This document shows, piece after piece, positions 62,941 through 64,000 of a DNA stretch of 64,000 nucleotides. Position 1 is the first letter of the stretch. Each line of letters starts with the position of its first letter. The translations under genes and the position numbers were made by a program. Origin of the DNA: Acorus gramineus (lineage: Eukaryota; Streptophyta; Magnoliopsida; Acorales; Acoraceae); NCBI GenBank assembly GCA_030737835.1, contig CM060855.1, forward strand, positions 6,611,786 through 6,675,785. The letters run 5' to 3'. The notes below the pieces were generated by a model. It made no database searches and was not told the DNA's origin. It worked only from the letters and a program-made list of their open reading frames with translations.

Positions 62941-64000
62941 AAATACGAGGTGGTACTTCTTTTTTTTAATAGCTTTCTTTGTTCGGGGAAGAGGGAGCTT
63001 CTCTTGAGATCACCTCCGGTGACGATAACTCAGTGTTCAACTTTTTATTTTTTGGGGGGTTTTTTATTTTTGTTAAATTATATGATTTAATAATGGAAAA
63101 ATGACAAAAAAAAAATAGCACTTTTTTAAATTATAACTTAAAAAGTCACATTTTGTAATTTTGAAAATACAAAAAGCTAATCTACCATTATATAATTAGA
63201 TCATTAACATCTCTCTAACTCTTGTTAGGTTACTTCGCATCAAAAACATATTTTTTCTATAAGACAACAATTATTGTGTATAATCATAAAATGTAATTTA
63301 AATATATGTTGTGCCCCAATATAGCATGATATTTAATATTCTACACCTTATTCACATTTTTTTTTGTTGGCTATTCACATTTTTATGGCGTCATTAATAT
63401 ATATCTATTTTTTTAAATAAACACAACATTTAATGGAGTTCATCATTAAAAATTTAAATTATATTGATGCGTATCTCACATAATCTACCTAATTACAAAG
63501 AATTTAAAGTAAAAAAAAAAAATCTATATGAGAATGTGTTAAATATATTTACAAAATCAAGAAGATGAAATATTTTAACAAAGTTAAAAGGTGTGTAATA
63601 TGTTAATTAAGGATCTAATTACATAAGAGTATGTTAGTCTTTTATGTTTCTAAAATTGTGAAATGAGATTTTTTTGTATAATTTTAAAAAGTGATTGATT
63701 TGGGTATTTAACTTTTAGGAGACTTTTTTTTTATCATTTTCTCTTTAATTATCCATTCCTCTCTTTTTCATATTACATATTAAATCACAAGTTTAAATGA
63801 TATGTTTCTTTTTAGACTTACAAAAAATCAAATTCATTAGTAATAGGTCCTTTCTAAAGACTAAAAAGAAAAATATCATTTAAATTTAAAAATTTAAACT
63901 GAAATATAAAGAACAGAGGATAAACTTAAAAAGAACAAAAACTTTTTTTTTCATTAAAAACATCTGCCTAATCTCATTCATCTCTATTAAAGTTGATTCA
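62941..64000. other. AT-rich flank upstream of the DENN gene
   Basis: Very AT-rich sequence with poly-A and poly-T runs. It probably includes the DENN promoter at its left end. No gene or element was recognised. Confidence 0.5.

Overview
This window is nuclear DNA from a flowering plant. It has spliced genes with GT-AG introns, AT-rich intergenic DNA full of transposon remnants, and three protein families typical of or well known in plants: a cytokinin dehydrogenase, a growth-regulating factor (GRF) with a microRNA396 site, and a DENN-domain protein. The species cannot be named. The cytokinin dehydrogenase exons are strongly GC-rich, while the DENN exons are not.

Layout. 1-7316: AT-rich intergenic DNA with microsatellites, a 33-bp tandem duplication, an LTR-like fragment and a MITE. 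7317-9307 (minus): cytokinin oxidase/dehydrogenase, four exons, closest to the CKX7 type without a signal peptide. 9308-17800: intergenic DNA with an LTR remnant, two tandem MITEs and a foldback element. 17866-18282 (plus): single-exon gene for a small proline-rich membrane protein, preceded by a five-codon uORF. 18283-31575: intergenic DNA rich in transposable elements (PIF/Harbinger-type MITEs, a LINE interrupted by another insertion, a hAT-like element, a Mutator-like foldback element). 31576-32891 (minus): GRF transcription factor with QLQ and WRC domains. 33400-39078: mostly unassigned, with two local tandem duplications and one MITE. 39079-62308 (minus): a DENN-domain gene of at least 17 coding exons spread over about 23 kb; its introns hold a Copia fragment, a hAT-type element with perfect 8-bp target duplications, two tRNA-derived SINEs, a truncated LINE and a Mutator-like element. 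62940-64000: AT-rich flank.

The genes do not form an operon or an obvious pathway. Two of them act in growth control (cytokinin breakdown; GRF/miR396), but their proximity is probably chance. I found no convincing new biological system. The most interesting material is the precisely delimited mobile elements, several defined by target-site duplications visible in the sequence, and the transposon-expanded DENN gene, whose last exon I could not place.
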